NCBI GenBank assembly: GCA_013365325.1
Contig: JABVXV010000224.1
Location: 1 to 64,000 of the forward strand
Direction: 5' to 3'
Origin: Dipetalonema caudispina
Taxonomy: Eukaryota > Nematoda > Chromadorea > Rhabditida > Onchocercidae
DNA length: 64,000 bases
Shown here: one piece after another, positions 51,667 through 64,000 of the stretch
Layout: the number at the start of each line of letters is the position of its first letter
Position numbering within the stretch: the first letter of the stretch is position 1
Position numbers and translations under genes: made by a program
Notes under the pieces: model-generated
What the model saw: the letters and a program-made list of their open reading frames with translations, nothing else
The model's database searches: none
What the model was told of the DNA's origin: nothing

Positions 51667-51678
51667 AGGTCATGACCT
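51667..51678. promoter_or_regulatory. Palindromic nuclear-receptor-type site AGGTCATGACCT
   Basis: Two AGGTCA half sites in inverted orientation with zero spacing form a perfect 12-bp palindrome inside one of the less AT-rich islands of the gene desert. The arrangement is the classical palindromic response element for nuclear receptors. Function here is inferred only. Confidence 0.45.
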
Positions 51679-54600
51679 TCGTATGCATCTTAACTTCGTT
51701 TATTGGTTAGAGGAAGATTTCTGAACTGGAACGAGAAAAAGAAGTAATTGGGAGGAAGATTGAATGACAGACGAAGTGGGAAAGGTAAACAAGAAAACTT
51801 TTGTAACAGATCGCCTGTTGGATGATATGCTATTTTACATTTCCCAAGATCTAATTTGCATAATTAGGATAAGAAATTAACGGTAATATTAGTATCAGTA
51901 GGGTTAGATTCAAACATAGGATAATTGCATCCTGTAATCGCGAAGTTGTCGTGTTGGTAGTAACAGGACAATTTAATCATACCAGTTGCAGTAACACGAT
52001 CAGGAATATATTATGATAGGATTTTCATTTTTTGAAAATGAAATATTATCAACGATCTGCAACCGGTTGTGAATCTTTTGCGAATCGCGCAATTAGATTG
52101 CAGTTCACTGCGCAATATAACTAATTATGGTCTATAGGTACTACAATCTCTACTGAAAATGTTATTCACACTCGAAGTGATGTACAAACAAGCATGCATA
52201 TGCAAATTGCTGTTCGCATTTTCAATCGCAAAAAAAAAAAAAACGAACCAAATTTTCAATTTTTTTTTTTTTTTTGCATGAACGAAATGAAGAAAAGAAA
52301 AGTCATTGCTTTCAGAAGTTTAAAGAAAAGTCACAAATTTTTTGGCAATAATATTTATTATATTATTATAGTATTGAAATACATTTTCTTCTACAAAAGG
52401 AAAATTTTAACAAAAAAGTCAAATTTTTCCTTAAAAATTTTCAAAGTGAAAAATTCTATAGCTGAAATTAGTACCCATTTCTTGAAGCAATGAAAAATGA
52501 CTGTTTAGGAGTGAATCATTTTGTACCGTAGTTGGTACTTTTTGAATGAATCATTTTTTAGTTCAAAAAAAAAAAAAGAACCCACTGTAAATTTATTTCC
52601 AAAAGTATGACATTTTCTGGATGTTAGATCAACTTTCATCAGAAATGAATGATTGGTATAATTTTTTCATTCCGGATTGTTTAAATTTGAACCGGATAGT
52701 TCATACTACTTCAATATTGTTCTTTTTTTTTTTTTTTTAATCAATTACTGAAAAAATACTTTTAGTATGAAATGTTGTTTAAAGCAATAGACAAAGGTAA
52801 TAAATGTAACAACTGATAAGGAGGATTTTAACATCTGATAAAATTAAAACACATTTATTATACTTTAGTAAGTTAGTTCACACTTTCCTATTGTATCATA
52901 AATTTTGATTAGTATAGAATTGAAGCAACTTATATTTTTCCAATAATTTATTATGAAAAAGAAAAAAAAGCGAACAGATATGTGAAAGAAAAATAGCTAT
53001 TGAAGAAGGGATGGAAAAAAGTTTGAAAAATTTTGCTTTACTTTTCATATTTCAATAAATAATGCTTAGAAAAGATATATCGAAAAATATTTTGTTCATA
53101 AAAGTGACAATGACAAATATAAGATAAGACATTAAAAAAAAAAAAAAAAAATGGAAATCAAATTAAAATTGAAAAAGAAGGAGAAAAGTCGTAGAAATAT
53201 AAAAGATGATGACATAAGAAGATATTTATATATACAACATATATAAATGAGTAAAAAAGGAGGGAATAAATAATATGATAATGGAAGAGAATTAGAAGCT
53301 CAATTTGAATTCATATTGAAAACGAGTCGGAAGTGAAAATGCTATCACCAATGGTATGAAAATGAAATGGATTGAAAATGAAAGAAGAAGACCGGGAATG
53401 GGACGGGTTTAGTTAGGGAAATAGAGAGGGTGACGCGGGGGATGTCTTCCAAGTGTTGAAGAAGTTTTCACAATAGAAAACAATACAATAGTAATGTTGA
53501 TTTTCTAAAGAAGAGGGGTGGAGAATATGGAATGAAGCCGGAGGGTTCCGGAATTGCAACCCTTTAGTTTTGTCACTTTTATGGATCTTAGCTTGTAGTG
53601 TCTGTTTCAAAATACATCAATGCTTTAGAAATATAACTACTATTAATATCTATTATATACCTAAAATTCTTATTTTCACAATTTGTATCAAATGAATTTC
53701 ATTCAAAAAATGAAAAATTTCACTTCAATGATTTTTATTAAATGAAAACATTTTCAATAGGATTTAATTTCTACTTTTTTTACATTTTAAAATTTCATCT
53801 TTTGCTTTTTTATTATTAAGTTTTTCGTTTTTTTCTTTTTTTTTTTTTCCACCTCGCTTCAGTGATTCTCTCTTTAAAAGTCGATTTAACAATGTCACTA
53901 AAAGGTATATTTAATCTGTGTCACATATCGCGATGTTTTGACATGCAACACAGAGTAATGACGTTTTGTAATCCAGTCTTTGGTTATTTCCGTGAAGCTT
54001 TCTATTATCGCTCATAACAGAAAGAATTACTAACCATTATCGTATCGCTTCTTATTCGTGTTCACAAAACTTTGATAATAAAAATTCTCAACAAGAATTT
54101 CATCCTTCACTTTAGCTAATAATTCAGTTATCATCATAATTATCATTTTGAATATTTTGCATGTTTTCAGTTTTAATTTAATTAATTCCTTTCTTTTTTT
54201 GAAATGTTTGAAGAGAAGTAATAATAAGTAACGGATGATGTAATATTATCAAATATAAATAGTTTTATAAACTTATCACCTATTATATTTACGTAGGAAT
54301 ATGATAATATCATTATGAATAGCATTACCTATTGATGATATTTGCAAATGCATGCATGCTTGCAGTTTAAATTATAATGATAATAGTATTATTATTGTTG
54401 TCACTCTGTTTTCCATCATTATTGTCAATCTTGGTGACAGTATCGATAACATTTTGTTCTTTTCATCAATTACCATCATGGCATAGATCGTAGGCAAATT
54501 AAATGTTACATTTGTTTTGCACTGAATTAGTGATACCATAAATTGATTATGTTAGTTATAATAATCAGTAGAATGATTATGGTATCATTTTTCTATATGT

Positions 54601-57600
54601 GATTATTTTATAATTTTCACTGCTTACACTTTCAAATTTCAATGATAGATTAATGTTATTCATTATGACTCATTATCATTTAAATAAGACAAAAAGAATT
54701 ACAAAAAATTCGATGTGCGAGATTCTGTTGATTTCTTAAACTTAATTCCATGGAATTTAAATTTAAAAATTTCATTCCTTTTTGTTCTTCCAGAAACAAC
54801 TGGCATTTCTGTTTCCAGCCAACGTTTTCAATTCCATTATTCTGCTTGACCTTTTAAATTCCTTTTTGTTGTACATCTATAAAATAATTTTATTTCATCA
54901 CTGTTTCGTCAGTTTTCTTCTACAGTGTTCTTCCTCTTCTTCCTTTCTCCATATTTATTACAAATGATGATTTCAAAGATATATCGCGTTATTTTGTAGT
55001 TCAAACCTATGAAGTAATCCATTTGATTAATTTAATTAGTACTGAAATGTTTAGTCAAGATTAGATTAACTTAACAATCTTATCAGTTCTCATCGAATAT
55101 TAGATGTTCCATTTACAGAAAAGAATGAGATACTGTACTGGTGTCGTATTTTCTTAATTTCTTCGTTAAGTTTCGTTTTTTTTTGATACTTCCAGCTATT
55201 TTATAATTATTCGTTGGCTATATAATGTATTAGTTAGTAAATTGTAGATATTAGGTTAACATTTACCGAAGTCTTATTGTCATTTAATCAATATCTCATT
55301 GCTTACTTCATGGTCTTATTTCTCATTCTCATCTAGGAGACACTAAAAAAAAATCTAATCTTACATCTATATTTTTTTTTGAAAATTTTCTTAAATTCAT
55401 GAAAAGAAACAAGTTTTAACAATGCTATGATGTAAAGCAAGTTATTAGTTATTTTTCTATAGCACCCCAAACTATGCAATCATTTCGGTAAAATTATTTT
55501 GTAAAAAAAAAAGTGGTCATACTAGTTGTAATGATTTTGCTCGCTAAGAAAAGAAAAATGATAACTCATTTTTAAAGCATAAAAATATTTACGATGACCT
55601 AGAAATGCTAAATAAAATAAAATGTAACTTTTGAATTCTATTATAATCCTTCTTGTGCAAAACATCCTATCGGATTAAATGATTGTAAATAAGCTACCTT
55701 GCAAAAGTTTCAAACAAATGTAAATTTCCTTTAAATGATGTTAAGAATAATATTTACTCTTCTGATGTAGAAAAATTTTTATTTTCTAATCTTTAATCCA
55801 TAAATTGTACTGTTGAAAAGGAAATGAATTTTCTTGCATCATATTCTCAAGCATATTACCTTAATTGGCCAATATTTTTTATATTTCACTTTTTTTTTTT
55901 AAGTTTATAATTCAAAAAAAAAAAAAAAAAGAAAGAATGATTCAATTAAACATACACAGATTTTCTTTTGTGTGACTGAAATCATCTAATTTTAACTCAT
56001 TGATTTTCTGAAAATTTTAAATATACGTACTTCAATTTTACTTATTCTTTAATTAGTATGGAATTGGTTTTTCTTCATTCTGAATCATTTTCCTTTTTTT
56101 TATTTGAGTACTTTTAGATATTGTTGATGCTAAAGTTTTTTCTTACCAATATAACAATCAAAATTATGTAAAATGAAAATATACGAAAGTGTAGTAGGAA
56201 TTGTTCAAAATAATTTATCTTAAATATAACGTTTATAAGTAATTACAAAAATGATTATCTTTTTGATTTCTAAATAATAATGGTAATTTTTTCCTTTTTC
56301 TTTTCAAATTTTGTTTAATATTTAACCGTTCTAAAATAATTCACATCAATCAAACGGCAATTGTGGTAATGCAGATATGCTGTTGTTTGAGATTGTTCAA
56401 ATATTTACATAAGACTAACAGATGTACCTGAACAATAAAATTGAGAAGATATGGATCCATCCCATTACACAATATCATTTTCACAGAGTAATATATAAGC
56501 GCAGCAAGTGATTTCAACTGTAATGTGTGTGAAAATACAACAGGGGGTAAAGTTTTCAAAAGGGTTCATCACCTTATCATTTATTAAGTAGGATTATTTT
56601 GATTGATATTATTGCTATTGTTGAATGATTTACCACAACATTCAAAGTATATTTATTGTAGCTGTAAGAACTAAATTAAAAATGTTTACTTTTTACTAAA
56701 ATGTTAATTTAACCTCTTTTTTTTTTTTTTTTTTTTCTTGTGATACTTTTTACTTATTAATACGATGACATTATGCGTCATTAGAAGTTTTATATCGTTT
56801 GAAAATGACCACTTTGTCGTTTGTATTTGCATAAGATAATGGACTATTTCAAAGTGTTTTAATGTTATACGAATATTACTGTTGCAATTAATGACTACGT
56901 CGATGTCATTTCGTGTCATAAATCTCTTTTCCTTCCTTCTTTTCAAAAAAAAAAAAGAAGGAAAAAAGAAAAAAATAGGCAATCTATGAGTGCTTTTTTT
57001 TTTTTTTTCAGCTAGTCAGAAATATTTTTGTGAGAATGATATTAAAAATTTATTATCGACGAATTGAATTAATGGAGTTTTAAGTCATATTTGAATTATT
57101 TAAATTATCAAATTCAGAATTTACCTTAGTTAGAATAGCAAAATCATTTTCCCTTGCTTGGGAACTTTGGTTGTAATAGTTTTGATGCGAAAATTACTTT
57201 CAGCTCTAAATTGAAGTTCTCAGTAATTAAACTAGGAAGCTAGAAATGAATGGTGCAATCATAGATTCGTTTGGGAATTTCCAAGTAAGCAAGGATGATT
57301 TGTAGTCATGCGATCATTTGTGATATTTGTTGAATCCCTTCAATTCAAATATCAGTTTACTGAATATCATTTCAGTTAAAACTATGCAATTTCAGCAATA
57401 GATCTTAAATTTGAGTTCAAATTCTTAGAATTTTGATAAATGGAATCATTAATAAAAAAAAAAATTTATGCTCCGAATTTAGAAAAAAAAAAAAAATTCA
57501 TTAGTAACTAAAAACAACATTCATGAAAAAAAAAAAAAAAAAAGATACTAAATGGTAATATTTTTACACTGACACATAAGATGCTTGCTTGTACATAACG

Positions 57601-59490
57601 ATCGGTGATTGGATTGCTTGGTTGGTAGTATTTCTCCTTTAGGAGATTTTTATTCATTCATTCACTTTCTTGGACACAGAATATCAATGGTGATTTATGT
57701 TCAATTGATATGTAAAATATTAGTGGTGGCACGGCGCGATCGGCTTCCGAACCGCTTCACAAATAACGCTTAGAACGACCACCAAAGCAATACACTTTTT
57801 TTTTTTTTTTTTTTTTTGATATGGAAACAATATCTATTAGTATTTATTGATCATTCATCACCCACTCGATAATATAGTAATCTTTACAATTATTGCTAAT
57901 CAACATCAAATATCTTTTTATAGTTTATATTCTTATCAAAAAAAAAAGAATCATTCAATTAATCGACATGTATTGTTTATTGCAGAAGTTCTTTTTTCAA
58001 ATTTGCCATAATTTCAACTGAACATAAAAAAACTATTCATTTATTTTACTCATAAATATATTTTAATTATTAATTATTATTGCTCATCAATAATTTTTTC
58101 TTTATCAACCAAAGTTCGGAGCAATTTTTGTTTAAAAAATGACTCTCTCGCCAACTTTCATGAAAAATTTTACATTTTTTCTTCTACATTTCTTAGTAAA
58201 CCTTTTTAATGTGGAGTATTATGGAATGTGGTAATAGATAACAGAATCAAATTCACATTCAGAATATTCAAATGCATTCGTTGGAAGTTACGTTTGCTAT
58301 TAAACATCAATAATGGAACCATCCGTTGTAAACTGGAAATTTCGTCTTCCTCGATGTCATCTCTTTCACCATAAACAAAAATTACTGCTGGAAGAGGTCT
58401 GTTGAGTTACAACGATTTTTGGAATGGATTCGACGAAATGGTTGGTTGGTTGAAATTTTTGCTCTAAGTTTTTTTTTCTAAATTTCTAATAACTGTAAGC
58501 AATTGGCACTCTGTCCTAGAAATGGCATCTACCTACTCACGTACCACCTTATCTACCGTAGTCGACTGCTTTATTCGTGAGAACAGATGCAATTGTGGCC
58601 TGGTTGATGACATGTACCGACTGATCAATGTCATCTAACATGGGGTTATCGCTGATTGCATCTTTCTTCCACCGTACCGCTCCCAGTCATTCCTCATGTT
58701 ACTATCCTCAAAACTTGTTTCTCTTCTCCTGTAATTTCCCGCAAATATTTTTCCGGAAATTTTTCCCAAAACAACAATAACAATGTTGGCACTGACGGGT
58801 ACAGCAATCGGATAAGTTGTACCTCTTACCATCTGCCTTGCCCGAGATACTATCAACTCAACAACCAACCGCAAACTTCCAACAACCAATCAGCTCATCG
58901 TCCAATCAACGACGAGTCTTTCCACCCATTTTTGCATCCATCTCTGTTAACACACTATCTCAACTAACTCTCTGTCTATCAACTTTACCATTAAAATCCA
59001 AAATATTTTTTTAGAATTTTATAGTGCTTAAAGTAATCCCAACGGAAGTAATATTTCCTTTAAATTATTAATATTAGAAAGGTAAAGGTAAGCAATACTC
59101 AAAGAACTATTTTACAAAGGAAGGATTATTCCTCACATACATCTCTCTCTTCTTCCTCTCAATCCTTTTCCTTGTCTTCTTTTGTCCTACTACCTGAACT
59201 CCACCCATTTGTTATTCTACTCCAATAAATGACTGCAAAAGGAAAGATCTCTCTTACCTCTATAACTTGCTCCACCTCTTTCCCTATACCCTCATCCAAT
59301 CTTATCCCTCCTCCTCTCGTCCTGTTGGGATGCCGCTTTCACCCCATTGCTTCCTATACTACTCCTTTCTTTTATTCATTCATCGTAATCGGTCTTCACG
59401 CCCGGCGCACACATACATACAACAAACTTCCTCCCCACTGACTGCAACTACCACTTCTTTCTTGTTAAATTCCTTCATAGACATCTCTCT

Positions 59491-59600
59491 ATTCTATTCT
59501 ATTCTATTCTATTCTATTCTATTCTATTCAATCAAATCTAATTCAGCTCAATTCAATTCAATTCAATTCAATTCAATTCACTTTTATTCAATTCAATTTA
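59491..59600. repeat. (ATTCT)n and (AATTC)n pentanucleotide arrays
   Basis: About eight ATTCT units are followed by about six AATTC units and a degenerate tail, about 0.7 kb upstream of the SoxB1 start codon. Confidence 0.9.
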
Positions 59601-60212
59601 TTAGTAGCATTTTCGGCAATTAGCTATAGAAAGATGATAGTAAAAGAATGTTTCCAATAAATGAAAGGTCAAAATTAGGAAATATATGTATATGTCATCA
59701 AATAATAAATAAAAACCTAACTTTAGCATAATTTAGCTTAGAGATTTGAAATGTTATCTTCGTCATTCTTTCATAATTAGTGATTTATGATTGATTAAAA
59801 AGGACTGTCACCTGTTGCATTTATTTGATGCTAAGTTAGTCTAATTGAAATTCCATAATAATTCTATAAAATTAAAAGAAGCATTACATTGCTGTATTCC
59901 TTTTTTTTTTTCTCCTTCTTTTTCTTTTTTTTTTTTTCTTTTTGCATCCGATGAACAGTAAACGACAACTCGATCAATTCCCGCCCCATTTTTTTTTTTT
60001 TCCTCTCTCTCTCCCTCCCTCTTTTTTTTTAAAACTTCATTCAATAGAGACATTATTATTTGACACGAACTACTATTACCTACAACCTACAACAACAGCT
60101 CATTTGCCATTATTCAATGCCTATAAGTATCATACAAAAGTTGCTGTTGTTCATTTACACTATCAATTGATCTTTATTGTTCAACTCTCTCATTGTATCA
60201 TTTTATTCCATT

Positions 60213-60273
60213 CTCATTTCATTTCATTTCATTTCGTTCCATTACATTTCATTTCATTTCATTCACCGCCCAC
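60213..60273. repeat. (ATTTC)n pentanucleotide array beside the SoxB1 start
   Basis: Interrupted ATTTC units end about 20 bp before the SoxB1 start codon and adjoin its splice acceptor. They supply a long pyrimidine-rich stretch that may strengthen that acceptor. Confidence 0.85.
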
Positions 60274-60284
60274 TTTCATTTTTT

Positions 60285-60286
60285 AG
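60285..60286 (+). promoter_or_regulatory. Splice or trans-splice acceptor of the SoxB1 gene
   Basis: CATTTTTTAG ends 9 nt before the first ATG. The TAG is also an in-frame stop four codons upstream of ATG, so the protein cannot extend further on unspliced DNA. It may receive a spliced leader or a non-coding 5' exon. Confidence 0.6.
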
Positions 60287-60295
60287 GGTTTCCAA

Positions 60296-61826
<1,531 letters not shown>

Positions 61827-64000
61827 CTGCTCTATTTATTGCTATGTTCATTATCGTTGTTTCGTCATTCATTATTATCATATATTATTATTATTATTAC
61901 TATTATTATTATTATTAATATTATGTCAATATTTCAACTTGTGATCTTTAAATGCAGTCGGAATAACCGATTTTTTTTCCACTCAGGTACGTTCAACTTA
62001 TTAATTTCTAAAATTTTTAATCTTTAAAAATCTATCATCAATCATTATTCATACATTTGCAAACGTATTTGCTCTAATTTTTCTAATATTTTAAGTTTTA
62101 CATCTTTAGATACATGTTTACATGAAGTTATACATAATTATAGTACATATAATATTATTATTTGTACCATCTTACAATTCAGAAGACTTGTCATTGTTTG
62201 CTATTATGACTAGTTTGATGAAGATTAAATCTCTTCAAAATATGATTTTATTAGAATATCTGTTTAGAGACGACGAAAGAGATGACAAGTTTAAGAACTA
62301 ACATAAGACGAATCAAAATTTTAGATCTGCAAGTTTCGAGGTTCATGATTTTTTTAAATTGATTCACTTAGGTAGAATTGATTTAGAATATGCTTGCTGA
62401 TTCTTACAAATCAAAATTATCACTTCACTGCAATCTTACAAGTACTGAAATTACTTAGTTATTTAGTTTTATCAATAATTACTTGAAGGTTAATAAAATG
62501 AAATTACATCATATAATTAAATTGTTAAAAAGAAGAAATAATTATCATAAAATGTAAAAATTCTTCAATTTTCCATTTCAACTAATACAAAATGTAAGAA
62601 TATATTCAATTTCAGGTTTCAAAAAAAAAAAAAAAGAAAAAAAAAAGAGAAAAAATAACGGACAATGGGTTAACTACTGGAAATTTTTAGAAGAATGCAT
62701 TCAGTTCAATATCCATCACAATTTATCATATCAAAGCTCTCATCACAAAATTGAGTTCTTTATTCTCTATTTTAATTACTTTATCAAATATATTGCTGCT
62801 ATTTCCTATCTTATCAATCTGAAAAAAAGAAAAGGCATTTCCTATGTGTACTATTGGTTTGCCATATATTTTACATCCCTCCATTTTCATTTATTGAATT
62901 TTTTTTTTTTTTTAACAAATAAGAAAGACATTCGTTAATTTCGATCAATTTAGATAATAATGGGAATGAAGTAAATGAGATTAAAGAACTAAATTTATAA
63001 GTTAACCCTGTCATCTTCCGGTACTGGCATTACCACAATCAGATCTATGATGCTAGCTGTTCTTTGATAAATTTGTTGAATATGATATCAGTAATTTGAA
63101 TAAATTTGATTGAAAGAATGTCGATCTATGCAAAATTAAAATAAATGAAAGTTTGAATTAAATAATGGAAGTTTTAAATTTCTTTAAAATATATTTTAAT
63201 ATTCTATCAGTAATGCCAGAATACTAAATTATTAGGGTGATTCTAGAAGTTAATTTTTCAAACTATTTGCTAACAAAATGTCTTTTACTTTTTGTTAATA
63301 ATTTTACACTTCTATGTAAATTTTTTTTTCAGATTATTCGTTCTTTTGTTTCTGTAGATATATTTGTCATTTTCATCAATATTAAAATTTTTAATAAAAT
63401 TTAAAATTTATAAGCAGGCTAAAATTACCTGCAGGTGATTGAGCTTAGTAATTTTCTTTTTACCTAAGAAATCAATATGATGAAATATTTCACGTTACTT
63501 TTACTACAACTTTTTTTTTTTATCACTGCAATAATGGTATGATTGATAAAATAATAGTAAAAATTATTGTCATTCATTGGGTATGATTTATCGTTATTCT
63601 TTAATCTCAACAAATTTTCTACATTTTTCACATCCATCACCTATGTTAACATTTATATAGCTGGTTAAAGGATACGGTTAGAAAAGATGAGTCTCATTTA
63701 CATTTCAGTACCTCGCAGTGTAACTATGATGGCGGAAAAAGTTTCCCATCTTATGCTTACAATAATGGGCAGGGTAATCAGCAATAAGATTATCATTAAA
63801 AATTCAATTCATATAAATTTCATGGCTTTAAAAAGTTCATCTTTGGTGATAGCTTTATCATGTGCATAGTTTTAAAAATATTTTCAACAATTTGAAATAT
63901 TAATTAAGTATTTGTAAAAGAAGTATGATGGATAATAAATCATTGAGCATTAGATTTAGTTTTTTTTTTTTTTTTTTTTTTTTTTTCTTTGTTATTTAAA
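61827..64000. other. SoxB1 3' UTR and downstream non-coding DNA
   Basis: The stop codon is followed by AT-rich sequence with a TTA/ATT microsatellite (about 61871-61921), several AATAAA-type signals (for example 62492-62497) and poly(A)/poly(T) runs, ending in a 26-base T run near 63960. The 3' UTR end cannot be fixed. I see no further gene. Confidence 0.55.

Larger units (their letters stand above)
38857..60285. other. Gene desert upstream of the SoxB1 gene
   Basis: More than 21 kb without any splice-linked coding exon that I can recognise. Open frames are short and mostly translations of poly(T), TTCAT, TTA or GA repeats. Several stretches are clearly less AT-rich than the background: about 42540-42830, 47680-47830, 51420-51980, 57590-57790 and 58290-58980. 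These could be regulatory elements, unrecognised RNA genes or remnants. The position next to a developmental transcription factor fits a cis-regulatory landscape, which is inference. Confidence 0.6.

Noticed and set aside
52200..52207. POU-type octamer ATGCAAAT in the SoxB1 desert
   Set aside because: The same octamer occurs elsewhere in the window (for example near 4154 and 41217), as expected by chance at this base composition, so it does not mark a Sox-Oct enhancer.
58656..58967. A 103-codon plus-strand open frame upstream of SoxB1
   Set aside because: The frame is rich in Ser, Pro, His and Asn from C/T-rich sequence, shows no recognisable domain and overlaps an opposite-strand open frame of similar length. 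No splice partner was found.
59841..60286. Open frames of 70 to 114 codons just upstream of SoxB1
   Set aside because: They are poly(T)/poly(A) and pentanucleotide repeat translations on both strands. The SoxB1 frame itself is closed by a TAG at the acceptor.

Overview
The window is AT-rich nuclear DNA of an animal, most likely a nematode. Five intron-containing protein genes can be read by following splice sites. Introns are short to medium, with TTTTCAG/TTTNAG-type acceptors. Three start codons (SoxB1, thioredoxin, Ulp1-like) follow a candidate trans-splice acceptor within 9-10 nt, and a fourth (KDM8-like) follows one directly. Very long poly(T)/poly(A) runs and microsatellites fill the non-coding DNA. 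The gene set (one laminin gamma chain, a SoxB1 factor, mitochondrial thioredoxin, KDM8/JMJD5) fits a nematode. A filarial or other spirurid worm is my inference from composition only.

Layout. 1-8305 is non-coding. 8306-26008 (+) is a complete laminin gamma-chain gene (lam-2/LAMC1 orthologue). Its 32 exons sum to 4947 nt, giving about 1648 residues: signal peptide, LN domain, LE repeats, an L4 domain, more LE repeats including the nidogen-binding repeat, and a long coiled coil ending in the conserved CFN. 28676-30345 (-) is a four-exon mitochondrial thioredoxin (trx-2 type), convergent with laminin. 31130-34081 (-) is a seven-exon cysteine protease of the Ulp1/C48 type. It is head-to-head, with 328 bp between start codons, with 34410-38716 (+). 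That ten-exon gene joins an N-terminal GNAT acetyltransferase-like domain to a complete KDM8/JMJD5 JmjC oxygenase. 38857-60285 is a gene desert of more than 21 kb with several less AT-rich islands. 60296-61826 (+) is a two-exon SoxB1 gene (sox-2 type), followed by non-coding DNA to the window end.

The laminin gene makes a secreted basement-membrane subunit, the thioredoxin acts in mitochondrial redox, and the SoxB1 factor is nuclear. The divergent Ulp1-like/GNAT-JmjC pair may share a promoter and could link isopeptide removal with acetylation/hydroxylation, but this is inference from layout. The most noteworthy points are the GNAT-JmjC fusion, the Ulp1-like gene, two competing splice solutions in the laminin L4 domain, a three-copy 136-137-bp tandem repeat starting exactly at a laminin splice donor, and the desert upstream of SoxB1 with a perfect palindromic nuclear-receptor-type site.
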